A stretch of 64,000 bases of DNA, from contig OY992835.1 of NCBI GenBank assembly GCA_963921425.1, forward strand, positions 23,126,001-23,190,000, given 5' to 3'. A program made the position numbers and the translations under genes. Of this stretch, positions 61,345 through 64,000 are shown piece by piece; positions within the stretch are counted from its first letter, which is position 1, and every line of letters starts with the position of its first letter. Source of the stretch: Dryas octopetala. Its lineage: Eukaryota; Streptophyta; Magnoliopsida; Rosales; Rosaceae. Below the pieces are notes generated by a model. That model saw nothing but the letters and a program-made list of their open reading frames with translations. It was not told the DNA's origin and did no database searches.

Positions 61345-61548
61345 GATCATGACCCTCATGAAGAAAAAAAAAATGACAGGTTAAATATTTTCCTAATTAA
61401 AGTATAGAATGATGATTGAAAGTACGTACAAGACTGGTTCATATAAATCATGACGTTCATTAAGAAAACGAAAAAAAAATGACAAACTAAATATTTTCCT
61501 AATGAAAGTATAGAATGATGATTAAAAGCATGAACAAAACTGGTTCAC
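61345..61548. repeat. Imperfect tandem repeat, two units of about 100 bp
   Basis: Two units share 'taaatattttcctaat-aaagtatagaatgatgatt' and end '-actggttca' (61441 and 61548). They differ by several substitutions and a few indels. They lie inside the outer element. Confidence 0.8.
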
Positions 61549-64000
61549 AAAAGAAAAAAAATGACTTAGAAGGCAAAGAGATGCAATATGAAGGAAGATA
61601 CAACGAGGGGGAGAGAAAATTACTTTTTTTTTTTAATAACGATGAGAGAATTTAGGAAAAAGTAATCATTACTGAAAAATAATTAAAATAAAAATTCAAC
61701 AACCATAAAAAGTAGATTTGAAAAAATATATAATAAAAATATATAAAATACATTAAAAAGAAGATGGAGTGCAAACGGAAAAAAGAAGAGTAAGAAAATC
61801 ACCTCCCTTTATTAAACTTCAATAGCTCTTTTAATCATCATAAAATATAATCATAATATAATTTCTTTATTCTCTTCACAACAAAAAAAATTGCGCTTTT
61901 AAGTTTTTAGCTGAATGTTTGTTTGTGAATAGATAATACCACGCGTTATGGTAACGAGTCATTAACACGTTTTTATGTTAATTTCAATTTAATAGACAAA
62001 ATAAATATATATGGGTTAGTAATTAGTTTACTAATTAGGTATAAGTTTAGTGATACTTTCGATACAATTAATGTTGTAAATGTTCAATATATGTTGAATA
62101 TTGGTGAGTTTGAAAGTTGTTGACACGTAGTTACACGGCGCATGGTAACTTGTGGTGTTTAATTTTTTAAGTTAAAAAAGCTTTGTATCATTTCTACTGT
62201 CCCGAATCTCCTGATATGTATCAGAACGTCGTCACCTACCTTAAAACGGATCTCCACGTGTCAGTGTATCGCTGGCTTAATCTTCCTTTGAGAAAAAATA
62301 ATTTAAGTAAAACAATTTGTGAGACAAATATGTCCCGCTACATTATAGTTTATTCCCCTACCAAAAAGCATTATACTTTAGCCAAGTTCTTACCACCATA
62401 CTAATTAATCTAGATTCTCTGTTTCTTTGTATTTTTTATTTATTTTTACTTTCAATTTTGATTTCAGTCTCTCCTTTTTTTGTCACTTAGGAATTTAGGA
62501 TCACTTTGATATTGTTGTGAGAAAAAACTATGAAGTAAAGTCAGCTGTACAGTAAATCAGTTGAGTGTTTAATAAATTATATTTTCAAAAATACTGTAAG
62601 TGCAAAAAATAGTATCAAAGTATTTGATAAATATTAATGTAAAAGTGTTGTGATTGTGTATAATTACTAAAATAAACATGATGCTGAAAGTGTCTTTCAC
62701 TTATTTGTTTGGGAAAACTAAAATGTTTTTTTATTTATTTTTAAAATTTGTGGCTACAAATTTTTATTAGCATTAATTTTTTTAAGAACAACATTATTAA
62801 ATAAGTATTCCTATTATTTTTTTAAGTATATTATAATTTTAATTGTACAAATAAAATATCATAATTAATTATCACAATATAAAATATAACTAACAATGGA
62901 CATATTTTTTAATTTAAAATAAACAAAGAAAAATTATAGAAATCAATAAGGGTAGTATGGGTAAAATAAAATATTCATTGTTATTGTGATTCACTGCATT
63001 TTTTAAAAACACCTAGAAACTTGCTTTATGTTTTTGCTATGGGAAGTTGAAAATTGTGGGGGAAAACAGTTTTTTATTTTTTTACCAAACACCAAAACTA
63101 TTATAGGTGATTGAGAATTGTCATCCACAGCAGCTTTTGACTCCTACACCGTAATCCCAAACGGGAGCCTTAGTCTATGTATTTATTATGTAAAAAATAG
63201 CAATGTTTTAAGATAAATTATGAATTGGTCATCAACATCAACTACTTCCTAATCTTATTCCACCGATCCTCATCACTTAGCTAATCTCAAAAGTTTAATT
63301 GGTCATCGACTTTAATTTAGGCGGCCTACAGAGTCAACAAGGTTCATAAATTGAATGCTATGGATTAATGTAGTTCTTGTTACTAAGCCATAAATGCCAC
63401 ATTGCTTGGATCAGGGTGCAAAAGATTTTTGCTGATATATGCACAAGGGCAATTAAACTTGTCCTATGGCACTCACTCCATGGGGACAAAAATGTGTACG
63501 GGAGCATGGGTAGTTTAGTCATTGACATGATATTGGCATATTGCCATATGAATATAAGTATACAACCCACATGGAGCTAGAATTATCCAATACCAAATCA
63601 GGTAAAAAATGGGGCACATATGACATATGTGAATTTTGAGGTACAGCTAGATTAGTTCATTTTTGGAATCAGGAATATTTACAAATCCTCTTCTAATTTT
63701 GAGGTCCATAGGTCTCCACTACTCGCTGTCACATTTGGTTGGCCCCCTATAGAAGGGGCAATAATGTCTTTTTATTTTTTGGTCAGAGTGGGAAATAATG
63801 TCATGGAAATATCTTTGCCCCATTTTAAAAAGCAAAAAGAAAACAAAGATCTTATCTTCCGTCCGCAAAAATAATTTGATCTTCAAAATGTGTTTCTTAT
63901 AAAGTTATCAAACAAAATGTTATTTGCATTCTTAACGACCTTTTTACATTCCTCGAATATAAGTGCATGTATAAAAGACCGTGTAAAGCTTATTTTGAAG

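Larger units (their letters stand above)
60432..61807. mobile_element. TIR element, 1.38 kb (outer)
   Basis: Ends GGGAGGTGATTTTCGCACTC and, inverted, GGGAGGTGATTTTCTTACTC. Pairing continues through 'ccatttgcactcc' / 'ggagtgcaaacgg'. An exact 8-bp duplication TTTATTAA flanks it (60424-60431 and 61808-61815). The 8-bp duplication suggests hAT, but GGGAG tips are not typical, so the superfamily is open. It contains another element. Confidence 0.78.
59640..64000. other. Gene-free right end
   Basis: Upstream side of the SEP gene. It contains a nested transposon pair (60432-61807 and 60753-61184), an imperfect tandem repeat (61345-61548), and AT-rich DNA. No exon could be supported; frames near 62183 and 63377 lack any recognisable protein feature. 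Confidence 0.5.

Noticed and set aside
1..64000. CRISPR arrays, operons, phage or viral genes
   Set aside because: Nothing of the kind is present; the genes are intron-rich plant nuclear genes, and the direct repeats are microsatellites, a coding minisatellite or transposon duplications.

Overview
This window is nuclear DNA of a eudicot, probably a woody rosid; the species cannot be fixed from the sequence. The evidence is AT-rich intergenic DNA, GT-AG introns in every gene, (AT)n and (GA)n microsatellites, many small non-autonomous DNA transposons, and two plant-type MIKC MADS-box genes. Apart from an edge fragment and a gene remnant, I find seven protein-coding genes. Their exons were joined by eye from reading frame, splice consensus and family similarity, and every joined reading frame closes exactly.

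Layout. 1-1788: the last exon of a GARP/type-B response-regulator-like gene (+), cut by the window edge. 1986-11078: a tandem duplication with two minus-strand copies of a secreted Ole e 1-type proline-rich protein carrying a Leu-Pro-Gly repeat. The second unit is enlarged by nested transposons, and its gene has a shortened C-terminus. 13657-19836: AUG5, augmin subunit 5 (-). 24266-26321: a small RING-H2 E3 ligase (+). 27790-28345: a collapsed remnant of a DsbA-type gene. 29140-31068: the intact DsbA/FrnE-like thioredoxin-fold gene (-). 32336-35830: an RCC1 seven-blade propeller gene (+). 38978-45912: a FRUITFULL/AP1-clade MADS gene (-). 54383-59261: a SEPALLATA1/2-clade MADS gene (-). No gene is seen in 59262-64000 beyond the SEP upstream region; it holds a nested transposon pair.

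Gene relationships. AUG5 and the RING gene are head-to-head, as are the DsbA and RCC1 genes. RCC1 and FUL-like are tail-to-tail. SEP and FUL-like lie in the same orientation 8.5 kb apart, matching the ancient SEP-SQUA tandem pair of angiosperms; their products are expected to work together in floral MADS complexes. From memory, the order AUG5-RING-DsbA and RING-RCC1-SEP recalls Arabidopsis segments near At5g38880-At5g38900 and At3g02290-At3g02310, which should be confirmed by search.

The most distinctive material is not a new system. It is (1) the Ole e 1/LPG tandem duplication, whose two units serve as empty-site controls for each other's insertions; (2) nested long-inverted-repeat elements with clear target duplications; (3) a long CT tract immediately after a splice donor in the FUL-like gene; and (4) a palindromic CArG box between the two MADS genes.
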